Positions 45,366 to 57,298 of a stretch of DNA of 64,000 bases are shown here, in pieces. Origin of the DNA: Siphonodentalium dalli (lineage: Eukaryota; Mollusca; Scaphopoda; Gadilida; Siphonodentaliidae). The translations under genes were made by a program, and so were the position numbers. Where the stretch lies: NCBI GenBank assembly GCA_032622095.1, contig CP136066.1, positions 155,705,152 through 155,769,151 of the forward strand. Direction: 5' to 3'. The notes beneath the pieces were generated by a model. The model ran no database searches. It was not told the origin of the DNA and saw only the letters and a list, made by a program, of their open reading frames with translations. The number at the start of each line of letters is the position of its first letter. Within the stretch, counting starts at the first letter, position 1.

Positions 45366-46719
45366 TGTCTCGGTTCCTCAAATTGGTCCCCGAATGCTAA
45401 AGATTATGGTGAAACGATTGCCTGTTTTCATAGAGTTACCTATACGGCATGGAAATGAGGTATAACTCTATGCAGGATGCATGGGAATATGGGTGGTGTC
45501 ATCAAAATTGGATATCCATTCTGGAGATGCTAGAAATAACAAAACAATTTTAAAGTGATAACAATTTTATATTTGTGATATGAACAATTTTGAGTATATA
45601 TGTATATCAAGAATTTATGTTAGCTGTCACTATCATGTCCATGTTTAATGCAATTTGATTTCTGTACTCTCAGGCTCCGTGTAGGTGGCCCCTAGCTAAT
45701 AAATTGTTTAGGATATGTCAATTCCACTGGCGATGCATGCAGTCTCAGTCTTCTTTTCTGGGAGTCGTTTTCAAATTCTGAAATGATAAATAGTAAACAA
45801 ATTTTAAATATTGTTTACATCAGAAATAATTGAAATGATATTATTATGTTTCAGAAAATGAGTTATGATTTATGTGAATGATACAGTTGTTTGTAAATTT
45901 ATCAAAATTGTATTGGACTGAATATTAATATTTTTAGCTAGCATTGAACACTATTAAAATGCCCAAAAAATGATATTGGTGATGTTTTTGTGGATTTAAC
46001 ATCTGATAAACCAACCTTTGAGTGATAATCAGTTTATGATATCATTATGCAGGCATATCCAAAATTGAGATTAGATAGCTGATTAGATATTCTAAATGTG
46101 TGCATTAACTGGAAGGAAATGGTTCAAATAATAAGAAAGTAAGATATCCAATTTATAATATAATGCTACTTTTATAATGCTAATTTAACTTACTTTTTGC
46201 ATTAATGCCCTTTGCTGTAATTTTCTTGTTAAATAGGAAATCATTGGACCAGCGATATGGTTTCATATAGGTTCCTATATCAATGTGCTCCTATAGGATA
46301 TACATCCAACATGGCGGCGTGTCCCGTATCCAATCACGTGATTAAGAACGCTCTGATGATATTACTAGTTTTGGAACCCATTGGCTCCCCTGCATTTAAA
46401 TTACCATAGGTTCAAACAAGACGTGTATAATGTACTTGTTCAATATGCCATTATCTTCCTCTGAAATTGATGTTTCCATATACTAATAATTAATTAATTA
46501 TGAATAATAAATAGATTATGTACACTGAAAATTCATAAATCACCAGAAGTCCACACAACCTTTTTAGTATTTACCCAAATATCAATTCATGCAGTTAATT
46601 GTCAACAGATGGAGATTGTCAGTTTAAAAATCAATGCACAAAATTGAGCAGTTATTTTAAAGTCACAGACAAATTATGATACCATGCATCTATTTAATGC
46701 TGAATTTTTTAAATAACAG

Positions 46720-47196
46720 TTAAAGGTACTCAACCCGATAAAACTCCTCTCAATTACTATTTCAATGGCTTCGGGGGTCAAAAATATTTGATTCGAGTCG
46801 AGGAAGTCACCCATCAAAGCTCAGATTTGTTAGATATCGATTTTAGAAATCTATTATTTTTCATTATCGGGAATACTATCTGGCCCAGAACTCAGTCAAA
46901 ATTGCGTAAAAATTACCACTTGATTTTAGAGTTATTCATCCTTGTCTGTTTGAATAGATTTGGAGTACACATCCAGAGCAGATTACGGCAGTTATTGGTA
47001 CTCATCTCGAGAACATAACAAATTTGAAAAATCAATATCTAATAACTCTGAGCTTTGTTTGATGGGTTCCTCGACTCGAATCAAATATTTTTTACCCCCA
47101 AAGCCAAATAAATAGTAATATAGGACCCTCTGATCGGATTGTTGTTGTTGGAATCTGTTGAGATGGGGACCCTCTTTACGGGTTGAGTACCTTTAA
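46720..47196. mobile_element. TTAA-flanked MITE with long terminal inverted repeats
   Basis: TTAAAGGTACTCAACCCG at the left and CGGGTTGAGTACCTTTAA at the right. Arms extend about 170 bp through atttgattcgagtcgagga, with a 70 bp insertion-like difference in the right arm (taggaccctctgatcgg). No coding capacity; short ORFs over the arms are incidental. Confidence 0.75.
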
Positions 47197-48540
47197 ATAG
47201 ATGGTATCATTATTTTCTTTGCTCGACCCCGACATTATTTTTGTAACTCCATGCAAATTGTAATGCTGACAATTAATTGACCTGTATCTGTCAGGCAACC
47301 TCAGCAAAATTTCATATTTATTGGAGACCTGTCAATTTAAAATGTTATTAACTATAAATTAATTTGCCAGTGATTTATAATACTTAAATAACGAATAAAG
47401 TATAAATATAAACATCATCCTATATGTTATAATTTGATAAAATAAATGCAAAGTATATACTCACCTGAATTTAAACTATCAGTAAATAATCCTGCATGTG
47501 ACATAAAGAAAACCAATATAAACCATGACTTCCCATTGGGAGCTATCCAAAGTTTGTGATATTTGAGAAAATTCCATCTGGTCTCAATTTGCATTGAGGG
47601 AAAGTCAGGGTGATTACATAACAGGGACTCATAGACACAGGGTAAAGCAGTTGTCCCAATTAAATAGTAGGATTGATTACAATGTTAAAGTGATTTATTA
47701 CTGGCAATGAGATGAATCAGACTTACACAGGGATGTGGCTAGAGGGTCTCCATTGGGCAAGGGGGTGTTCACCTTGTAATTTCCTCCCTTGCACCAAACC
47801 CCCAAATTGCACCCCCCTTGGGCTTTTTTCTCAATTGGTACCTTGGATGATATAGACTTATATAGCTGTTCTGAATTATCAGTAGGCCAACATATCTTGA
47901 GAAAAATACAGAGATCTTGAGAAAATTGCAAAATCTCCTATAAAATTATTTATTGCTATAGGTTGTCTCAAAATGTCCTTATCCATCGCAATTTTCCTAA
48001 TGTGAATCGTCATTTCCAATATGATTCCTATAGGTTCCTATATGACATTTCCATATGGGGTCCTACAAGTTGAAAAAATATTAATTGTATTAATTATTTA
48101 ATTTATTTTAATTTATTAAAATTCGGATTAAACCACAATATTTACACCATGTGAAAGCTTGATAAATTCTGAATATTTTCAAATGTATATTGCCAAACAA
48201 ATTGTTAAAACTACAAATTTGCCAAATAATTATTAATTTTTCCATATATTTCTCCATGTTGGACTTGGTTAATTTGCAGCTTCAGATTCAGAACAGTTTT
48301 GTATTGAATTATTCTAAGTCGAGCATCGAGGGATAAGTGGCAAACAATATATTGAAGCCTTAATTTGAATGCTGATTTTAGAGTCATATGTATGGCTGAA
48401 GTCTAAATTGAAAATGTTAGCCTTCGCCACAAGCCCTCATTTTCCAGAGTGCTTATGTGGGAGACCTAAGGATTCGATTCCTTATCGAGTGCTTATACCT
48501 GCACTGCATCTTAATCACTCGAGTCCTACGCGAGTGCATT

Positions 48541-48685
48541 CGAGTCCCAAGCGAGTTCTTACTGTGATCGATATAAGCACTCGAGTCCTAAGCGAGTGCT
48601 TACTGTGATCGATATAAGCACTCGAGTCCTAAGCGAATGCTTATTGTGATTGACATAAGCACTCGAATCCTTGGCGAATCCTTGT
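48541..48685. repeat. 41 bp tandem array
   Basis: cgagtcctaagcgag...cttactgtgatcgatataag repeats with starts at 48541, 48582, 48623 and 48664, exactly 41 bp apart, about 3.5 units. Each unit contains inverted cactcgag/ctcgagtg-type words. Subterminal in the 3.74 kb element. Confidence 0.85.
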
Positions 48686-48842
48686 TGAAGGCTTATTAAG
48701 CCTTCGTGCTCGGTAAGGGCTCGGCCAAGACATCATTGTCGACACGCTCAAATATCTTTTGCAATGCCACATCATGGACACTTTGTTCTGTTGGTGTATG
48801 CATATGTTTTCTTATATTACGTTTTGCTGTATACCTGGCCAT

Positions 48843-49700
48843 GCAACATTATGATACACAGCCTTCTTTCTCCCTTATAGTCTAGTCGTAATTCTCAGAA
48901 AAGACATTTCTAGAAACATTTCCGCGGAAAAGTGTCAAACCAACTTTTTAACAATAATTCGAAGGTGCCGAACACGAATAGACTGCCTGTCGCACGATTG
49001 GAGGAACATAGGGTTAAAAAAAAAAGGCTTTTTATATCTTCGTGTTTTCTTCGCTGGAGGATTGTTGATACGGCGCACCGTACAACTTCATATGAAATCA
49101 CGTAACTGGCCTTGAACTTACGCAAACTTATATACTCCTCAAGGAACGCTCAAAGCCGCGTTATATCATGATACTATCATCACAGTAATAATTCTGAAAC
49201 ATTAACATCATATTAATCAGGTACCTATGGTAAGACATTGCTGTTTTGTATATTTATCGACGATTCTCTTAAGAATTCAGTCCGGGGGCCAATAGGGGTA
49301 CCCTTGCATCCGCCCTGGGACTTAACTTCACCCCACTCATTTTGTTCCTTATTATGTCCTTCAACTTTTAAGCAATGTTAACAAGAAAAAAAAGTGGCCG
49401 TGTAGACTCCAGACAAGAAGGCGTCCATCCTGGCCGCCGTTTTTCAGATCAGACCCTAAATCAGTTCTATGCAAATTATAGCGGGAAAATCTAGTAAAAT
49501 GTATACAAATGTAATCATTTTCATGAAGCTAAGACATAATGACACATTTTTGGCGCCAAATTGAAATCACCCTCCAAGATGGCAACCAAAATGGCCGCCG
49601 GAAGTTGAAAATATGACGTTTTTTTTACAAATATCTTCTATATCAGTTCATGTTGTTTGGAACTGGTTGAGCAATATGACTTTTTTATGTTTTGTATATT
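48843..49700. other. Intergenic, nothing recognised
   Basis: Only short ORFs. Near 49420-49620 are phrases such as catcctggccgcc and aagatggcaacc of a type also seen near 54370, but no defined element. Confidence 0.35.
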
Positions 49701-49719
49701 AACTGATCATTGGAGCGGC

Positions 49720-50216
49720 GTGTATGAGTACGGTATACATGTACAGTGAGTTGCTGAATTGTCATGTGTGAGGTGTATAGGCAAGTATGGAAGGTATAAG
49801 TGTCGTGTGTGTGGGTACTGGTATATATGGAAGGGCTCACCATTGGTGAGGTCTAGATGTATACCCGGATTAACCCTATGATCATGGGTATGGCGAATAG
49901 GTATACATGTAGTGGCTATATGGTCCATAGTGAGATGAATATGAAAACACTGAGTGAATGTATGATTGTGAATGTGGTGAATATGTATACATAGAGTGAC
50001 TATATGGTCATGTGCCAGGTATAGGAGTATACCTGGTGTTCATGTATGGTGAATCGTGGCTGTATCGTCATTTGTGGTATGTACGGGTATAACCAAGTAT
50101 GGCTATATGGTCAGGTGTACGTGTATACAGTGGGCGACTATATTGTCATTTGTGTGGTGTTTATGTACATATGGAGTGACTGAGGTACTGGGTGGGTTGT
50201 ACATGTGTACCTTGGG
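49720..50216 (+). repeat. Degenerate minisatellite, orientation 1
   Basis: Irregular repeats of gtgactatatggtcat, gtatacctgg and gtgtggtgt at about 40-85 bp spacing. It faces an inverse array (50340-50770) across a 120 bp centre. Confidence 0.65.
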
Positions 50217-50339
50217 TGGCTATCGCTTTCCACAATAACTTAAGGATATGTTAATAAATAGAGAGGTCATGTCAGAGAGTTCTCCATCTTGATGGTGTTT
50301 ATGTACATGGGGGGAATTAAACGTGGAAAGCGATAGCCA
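50217..50339. repeat. Centre of the inverted minisatellite, bounded by a 17 bp inverted repeat
   Basis: tggctatcgctttccac (about 50217) and its exact inverse gtggaaagcgatagcca (to about 50339) flank about 90 bp of unpaired sequence. Confidence 0.7.
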
Positions 50340-50770
50340 GTGACCCATTATCACACAGTCGTTCCATTTATACATAAACACCACAGACATAACAATATAG
50401 TGACCCATACAGCCATGAGTCACAATGGAGACAAACCGGGTATACTCCTAAACATGACCCATAACCATATAGTCACTCCGTGCATTCACCTCACCATTGG
50501 CCATATGGTAATCCCCTGTATACCTATTCTCCATACACGTGGTCAAATAGACATTCAATATATACATCAACATCACAACAATGATCATAGAGTCACTCCA
50601 GGTATACATATGCACCTCACCAATGACCATAAAGCCACTCGCTGCATAAACATACCATCACCCATGCCACCTGGTATACTCCTTCATCTGACCTATGGCC
50701 ATGTAGTCACCCAGTGTGTACATATTCAAAACATTCATACATGATCATGGTCAATCCTTGTATACATATT
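50340..50770 (-). repeat. Degenerate minisatellite, orientation 2 (about 42 bp unit)
   Basis: Inverse of the 49720-50216 array: words atatagtcact, ccaggtatac, cacctcaccaatg. Read in frame it gives a 14-residue imperfect repeat (PGI..HLT..H.VT.CIH), hence a unit near 42 bp. The open frame (50340-50744) is a consequence of the repeat unit lacking stops. Confidence 0.65.
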
Positions 50771-51589
50771 TTCCTCACCATAGGCCCATTTATCTCCTTA
50801 AATATAACCCTTTTTGGCTCTTGGCCGCTCACCTAAAGGCCATTAATTCTATGAGTTGGTCATTCGTGAAACCAATATATTTTATATTCTATAATTACAA
50901 TCATGTGTATATAATATATGATCTTGAGCGCGTTACCATTTCCGCATTACTATGGTGTTCTTGCATATCTGTGACGAATGAAGCGGTAGACAAGTCAGAT
51001 GTGCAGCGCCACATTGCCGAACAGACGCGGGAATTTGCCAAAGGACCAAAAGACATGGTGCATTTGAAATAACTTCTAAAGAAGACACGACAAGAGAGGG
51101 GAAAGTTCTTATGGCAGTGGAAAAGAAACATACCAAGTTACCCATTAAAACACGACACTATATCTGTGCTATGTCTTTTATATCTGATATCCTCCATGTT
51201 ATAGTAACCATGTTTGAGTAGCTGCATTGCTCTTTAAACAAATTGGATTTTCAGTTTAGTGTCATCTACATGTATTCTTAACTTTAGCATCCTTAACTAT
51301 AATTTATTATGATGTATTTCAGAATATACTCGAGGGTCCCATCGTGAAGGAGTTGGCCACTGGAGCGTTGGAAGCACCCAGAATACTATAATGTTCCTGC
51401 GCAACGAATATATGCAAGGGATGTATCTGGTTAGCGATACTGTGTGGTCAGCAATGCTATCTGTACTGTCGCCTGGTCTCGGGAATTCAGAATTGTCGTT
51501 GCACTGTGTGAGCTATATTTGTATCCAATTTTTGTGTTTGTCCCACAAAAAATTAGCAAACAATTTTTAGTTTCGGGTGACTTTTGAAA

Positions 51590-52180
51590 TGACTTTCGTC
51601 CGTTCTTCTGTCCATCACACATCATGGCTACCTTCATTGTGTACTAAATTCCTCCCACAGGTTCAAAGGTAGAGAATTTAAACTTCAGGGTATCAAGTTG
51701 GTACATATATATTGCTATTGTGCAATATGTTTTGGACGACGGAAAAAATATTTTTCACCGAGTTATTTACCTTATGTTGACTCAATGAAATGTTTTGTTT
51801 GTTTATTTGTCCGTCACACGTTATGGGTATATACATTAATTCATTGTGTATAATCAACTACTCCCGTCGTTTCAAATGTAGAGCATGGAAACTTTATGAT
51901 ATTTTTTATCAATATATTGCTGATGTGCAACATGTGCCTGGACTTCCTCTTTCTTGACTTTCAAACATTTTGACCGTTTGTCGATGTGTGCGCCCGCCAC
52001 ACACTATGGGTATATTCATTGTGTAATATACTCCTCCCGCAGTTTCAACTGTAAAGAATTGAAACTTTAGCATATTGGTATCCAGATATTGCTTATGTGA
52101 AACATGTATATGGACAACGGAACAATATTGTTTTTCACGGGGTTATTTCCATTCCTTGACTTGAATTGGCTTTTAAGATT
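51590..52180. repeat. Tandem repeat, about 170-210 bp unit, three copies
   Basis: Anchors at about 51652, 51862 and 52036: ctcccgcagtttcaa, tgtagagaattgaaac, and atattgct(at/ta)tgtg followed by ggacaacggaa. Diverged copies. Confidence 0.6.
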
Positions 52181-52384
52181 TTAAATAAGATGTTCTAATA
52201 CCTGTATAATTCGCTCCATTCTCTTGGAGAAAAAAAAGTAAAGTCCCATGATTCAGTCCTATAAATTTACTAGAGAAACTGGCAGCCACAATTCAAATAA
52301 AATCTGATTACAATCATCCAAAGACCATTCATACCATCATCGATTTTTATGTGTACCCATACCATAGTATGGTTCACATAGTGT

Positions 52385-52680
52385 CAACGTCCGGATTGAT
52401 CACTCGTCGTCCGTCTGTCTGTCCGTCTAGCCATAGACACTTTACGCATAATGCGATAACTCAAAAAAATTCTATCCGATTGGAACCTAATTTTGTATAT
52501 GAGTATGACCGGCAGATAATATGAGAACCTCCCTCGTGTATGACCGGTGGATTATCTGATTGGAACCAAATTTGGCATGAGAGTTTCACAGCCCAAAATA
52601 CAGATAAAGTTCGAATATGGGTTTGATCCGATTTATTTTAAAGGAGTTATGATCCTTTTTCGAAAAATAATTTGATTTTT
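52385..52680. repeat. Interspersed repeat 'family G' copy 3
   Basis: ccgtctgtctgtccgtct, then ttggaaccaaatttggcatg, agcccaaaatacagataaag and aggagttatgatcctttt, in the order of the other copies. Confidence 0.6.
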
Positions 52681-54300
52681 TTTAGATTGAACTCCTTGCT
52701 CAATTTAACAAAACAAAAATATTAATTTTTTTAAACTTTTATAATAATAAAAAAAAATGTCATTGACACTTTCATTTGTTTCAGTTTTGTACCATTAATT
52801 AGGTGTGATGTCCTGTTTTGAAAATATGAAGATTTTATTGCAATAGTTGCATGAAATATAATCATATCAATAAATTACCATTATGAATATCCTATACCCA
52901 GAGTATATGAGAGTACATTTTATAGATGTTGCATTCCAAGTGAAATCTTGTTATTAATTGAGTGATGACATATTTTACAGAGCTTTGACCTTTGGTTAGA
53001 TGAAGTCAAAGATAAACAACACTGCTGGCATCTGTCAAATTTGATTAATGGCAGCATGAAACTCTTGTTTCTCCTATCCCATATACATATGCTATACTTA
53101 TAATATACAAAGACTCTTCCTCATATCTCTTATCTATAGTTATCTTTGCACACTACTAGTGTCACTAGTAACTTCTATTGATTTTGGTATAGACTGATTA
53201 ATTGACTTTTGAAAAATATATTAACCCTTCAGGCACATGCTTCAATGTGAAATTAAAATAATGGCTGATAGCCCATTTTATTTATATATGCAATAGGTAA
53301 CAGGCAGATAAATCTACATGATTATTGTAATTGATGCCTTGTTTTGAAAATGTAGATGATAGATATTGTTAATATTTCCAGGATCCTTATTTTCCCATTT
53401 GTTCATATTGTCATGGTTGATTGAATTTTAGGGGCCACAGAGCACTTAAAAGATTAACATTGAAGGCTATGGATTTTAGTGCTCAAGCTACTTGTAAAAC
53501 ATTGTAATGTGTGAAACCATTTGATTGAGGGCTACTTACTTTCTTTTATATGAACAATGGTAATCTATTTCGATTTAGGGGTCATATGGGCCAGCATATT
53601 CATCATATTACGTCTGTATAACATTATATATATAACACTTTTGTATTGTATAAACTACATATATTTTTTTTTAAACCATACACCCCTGTTATGAAACACG
53701 TAATCTTGCATGTACCTAACAATATAAGCATTCATTATTACACTGGTCAGATCTGATCATATCTGTCTGACATGTTTGATAAACAAATAACAACTGGGGA
53801 GAATGGTGGGTGTAATTAAAATACATTTTAAATATGAGATAGAATCCCATGCATGTATGTTGTTTTAAGTAGTCTGGCTTGTCAACAAATTATAATTTCT
53901 CTTTAGAAGTGAATGAATTTTGAATATCTGGCAGATCAAAAGTGGCAGAGATAAGGGTTTATCACTTTTGATTCCAATGAGTTAACTTAAACTCCTAAAC
54001 ATATCCTCCGAAATCACTAAACCGTTGGATCTCACAATGAGAGGTCCTTGATGAATAGGAACAGAGTTATCAGATTTAAAACTACTCATCCCCACCCTAA
54101 ATATTTCAACCCATCTTAAGACAGATTATTTGAGCTTTTGATTTCAAGTTGGGTACTGATATATGGATTCCTGTGATCATGTCTTTTACATATTATCAGT
54201 TATAGCTTATCGCTATAGCCAAGGTATGGGTTAAACATCTGCCGATCGTGATCGGCCTCTCGTTTTACGAAGCCGGCAGACATCTTGAAATTACAGACAT
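52681..54300. other. Intergenic, nothing recognised
   Basis: AT-rich, no repeat structure or coding region recognised. Confidence 0.4.
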
Positions 54301-54339
54301 GTTTATAGGAACACCTCCAGATGGAAACAATCGAATTTG

Positions 54340-54665
54340 AAATGATTTTCAATGAAAAAAAAATGGTGGCCGGCAGCCATCTTGGATTTTAATCTTTGCA
54401 TGACTAACGCTTGGCACACGAGAGACCACATCGGATAGCACAATTATCCATCATGTGATCGTCATCAAACTTCGTATGGATCTTCAGGGTGCATGATCTC
54501 TAGATGTGCGCTATAAAATTTTATTCATTTATTTTTACAAACATGCCAACCGCCAGCCATCTTGGATTTTACTCTTTGCATGACTAAATTCTTTGGCACA
54601 CCCTACATGCCACATCCTGATACAATCCTCACCAAGCTTAATATGAATCTTTGGGGTGAACTCTA
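54340..54665. repeat. Tandem repeat, about 182 bp unit, two copies
   Basis: gccagccatcttggatttta and ctttgcatgactaa occur at about 54370 and 54552, each followed by ggcacac, ccacatc and a (t)cttt/tcaggggtgaactctag-like ending. Confidence 0.65.
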
Positions 54666-55529
54666 GCTAGAATTACTTAAACATTTAAACTTTCCGCATT
54701 CTTTATCGGTCCATGCATTGACTGTAATGTATGACACCGATGTCACATTATCGTTCTCCAAGTTGAGCTACATTGTCATTAATGACACTTTCATTCTAGA
54801 TAAGGCATCCATTTCTAGTGGTTATTTCACCCAAAGTTGATATATAGAGTAGCGAAATGTAGCTGTTAGCGTGCCAGCAAAATTGTATATGTTTCGGTTT
54901 ACCATTATCAGTAAACGTTAGTCCAAATACCTGTCAAATTACCATTGGTTTTGTTGATTATTCGATACATGTAGTAATCATACCGAATCGCATTAAACCA
55001 GCCAAATATATTGACAGGACTGGTGACACATTAGAAGGCCTTAAGCCGGCTCAAAATGAAAGGTGTAAGTGGACGATCTTATCGCGGTTTCTCCATTATT
55101 TCCCAATGGATATATGAATGAAATTTTGAATGTATGTCAGGATATGGAATACATAAACGTTTTGAATGTTTTAAAAAGTTACAAATTTGTTGATTATATT
55201 CAAATGTTTCGTTCCGATCGCAACACACCATAAAGTATAAGCGGCCAACTCATATTAAAAGGTGTAAATAATTTATAATATTTCCCAAATATTCGCGATT
55301 AATTCTTTGTAAATAACTCATGAGTGATCTGATGCATCTTTTTTTCCTTGTATGTATGATGGCTGAACTATATTCGTTGTCGTAAAATTCATGTGGGACC
55401 AAAACGTTCTAACTGTAGCCGCGTCTTGCATGTCATAAGATCGTCACACCGGATAGGTTATCAATTTCTTCAGTTTGTAACTTTGTACCAAAACTTCAAA
55501 TAAAGATACATACACCATATTGGTCAACT
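54666..55529. other. Intergenic, nothing recognised
   Basis: No element or gene recognised. Confidence 0.35.
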
Positions 55530-55549
55530 AATGTTTATTGGAAAAAAGT

Positions 55550-56575
55550 CAATTGTATTGATTACCATGTGTATGGGCAACCGTTTGGTCGGAAATATGT
55601 CAAATAACAATTAATAGTGAATTGTTTAACTAATTGTATGCATCAGGTATTCAAAATAGGCATATTCCATTTTAATAGCAATCTTTTCTAAATCAATATA
55701 TTATTTCCCAACCAATTGTGTTCATTTCCAAACCAATAGGTTTTCTTATCATCAATATAAGATAATTTCATTCTCATATATATCGTTTTCTAATCAATGT
55801 TGATCAACGCAAAATTAATGTTCTATTTAATTCAAAAGTATTAATAATCCAACCAATTTGTAACGGCACATCAATCCAGCTATAGATAAATTATTAACTC
55901 AATTATTTTATCTACTTCAGCTATCGCACATTTAATATTCGTCGATTTCGTTTAATAGTATTCTATCAATATACGACAATACTGTCCATGAAAATCTTGA
56001 CAGTCAAAGCCCTAATTAATATGAGTCGATGTTCCTCCGCATAATCTATATTTAATATGTGGTTCCTCCATCGCAACCATGACGCAATGCCCTCTTGTGT
56101 CTGTTCGATTTTGTCTATTGGTTTTAAATCGACTCATATTAATTGAGACTTTGACTGTTAGATTTTCATGGACTGCTGTTAGTTTCGTATTGTCGTATAT
56201 TGATAGAAATGCTAATAAAACGAAATTGACATATATTAAATGTACGATAGCTATATTAGAATGTACAATTACTGTATTATAATTAGTTTTTGCATATTGG
56301 TTGGAATATGGAACTATTGAATTGAAATAGAACATTAATTCTGCGTCTTTCAACATTGATTAGAAAACGACATATATTAGAATGAAATTGTTTCATATTG
56401 AATATTAGAAAGACTATGGGTTTGGAAAAGATTGCTATAAAAATGGAATATACCTATATTGAATGCTTGGTGCATGCAATTAATTAATCAATGCACTATT
56501 AATTTATTTTACGTATTTTCCGACCAAACGGCTGCCATACACAAACCCCAATAGAATGTACAATCTAGACAAAAA
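55550..56575. mobile_element. Large foldback, about 450-480 bp arms
   Basis: Left arm 55550-56031 pairs with right arm 56128-56575 in reverse: shared in inverse are ccgtttggtcggaaa, ttttctaatcaatgttga, tatcaatatacgacaatac, gtccatgaaaatct and aattaatatgagtcga. The 96 bp centre is gc-richer (ccatgacgcaatgccctc). ORFs on both strands follow from the symmetry. Its right edge coincides with the left edge of the segmental duplication. Confidence 0.75.
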
Positions 56576-56734
56576 CATAAAAAGTGACATAAAATTCGAA
56601 TGCGAAACTTCTCAGATGGCAAACAATCTTCAAAAGATGCGTAATGTTATTCTCTATAAAAAAAAATCGGGTGTTCAAAATTCCGCAGAGGTGGGGGGGG
56701 GGGGGGGTACATAGAATAGTATAGTATAGACTAT

Positions 56735-57145
56735 TTATTGCAATACACCAGCTATATAGGCAGTTGGAAGTTACACAATGAGTTTAAAAACTTAAAACAT
56801 GTAAATACAAACGAACTTAAATTGTGTTCAAGCATCGTCGTCCAACGACCACCATTATCTTTTCAGGTTTATCTCCATAATATAATAAACTTTCAAAGAC
56901 CCCCTTCTGAGAAGAACAACCGGATCATGTTGCATATATACGGTATTTATAATATTTGCATCATCATTTCTCATAATCGTTTGAAAATTTTCACAATAAC
57001 TAAATTTGAAAATTCACCAATATTTCTTCAATATATCGAAATAGTCTTACCCTTAGATCTGAGTATGCACTGTATAGACTCGATAACAAAATGATATTCA
57101 GTTTCAACACGTGTCTGATCGCACATTGTACACAAACCTTTTTTT
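56735..57145 (-). mobile_element. Decayed LINE C-terminal trace, duplicate copy
   Basis: Same minus-strand LCTMCDQ and VETEYHFV traces as at 32965-33345, with further indels. Preceded by a G16 tract (about 56693-56708). Confidence 0.35.
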
Positions 57146-57298
57146 ATGTTGGCTCAGGGTCTAGTACATGGGGCCAATTCATTGAGGTGAAATATACTAG
57201 GGTTATACCCTGGTAATAAAACAAAAATACCAGCGTGAATTTTGTATGGGGGGGGGGGTGGCACATATAGCTACGCCTCTAGCTCATCCGCCTCTTAA

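Larger units (their letters stand above)
44982..48719. mobile_element. 3.74 kb DNA element with subterminal repeats, inserted in the pseudogene
   Basis: Ends are CCCTTACCGA (44982-44991) and TCGGTAAGGG (48710-48719); a 2 bp CT lies at each flank (44980-44981 and 48720-48721). Both ends carry many copies of taagcactcgag and related aaggcttcgaag words: hairpins at 45117-45360 on the left, a 41 bp tandem array on the right. The body is AT-rich with no transposase ORF and hosts a TTAA-type MITE (46720-47196). Superfamily unknown. Confidence 0.6.
44171..48842 (-). pseudogene. Multicopy gene of unknown function, split by a 3.7 kb insertion
   Basis: Two coding parts lie on the minus strand: 48842-48722 (41 codons from an ATG, starting MARYTAKRNIRKHMHT) and 44981-44227. 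Joined after removing the element at 44982-48719 and one copy of its 2 bp CT repeat, they form one 876 nt frame (291 aa plus TAA) that reads through the junction in frame. Legible segments include YKSTRLQNRLQHH, SNIIFSSRVTIGEAL, HHDFGSRHLIDTLRALGFC and, after a frameshift near 44230, LIHEGNDNIDINAETA. This pattern resembles a repetitive invertebrate family I recall as unnamed, possibly carried by mobile DNA; that assignment is from memory and uncertain. The 3' end is cut off at the 375 bp array. Function unknown. Confidence 0.6.

Noticed and set aside
48541-48685. 41 bp array as a CRISPR array
   Set aside because: The whole unit repeats without unique spacers, there are no cas genes, and the genome is eukaryotic.
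50340-50744. 134-codon His-rich repetitive ORF as a gene
   Set aside because: It is the stop-free reading of a 42 bp minisatellite that also exists inverted next door.
50716-51072. 118-codon ORF ending in a hydrophilic segment
   Set aside because: It begins in the minisatellite; the unique part (about 50930-51070) has opposing ORFs on both strands and no recognisable family.
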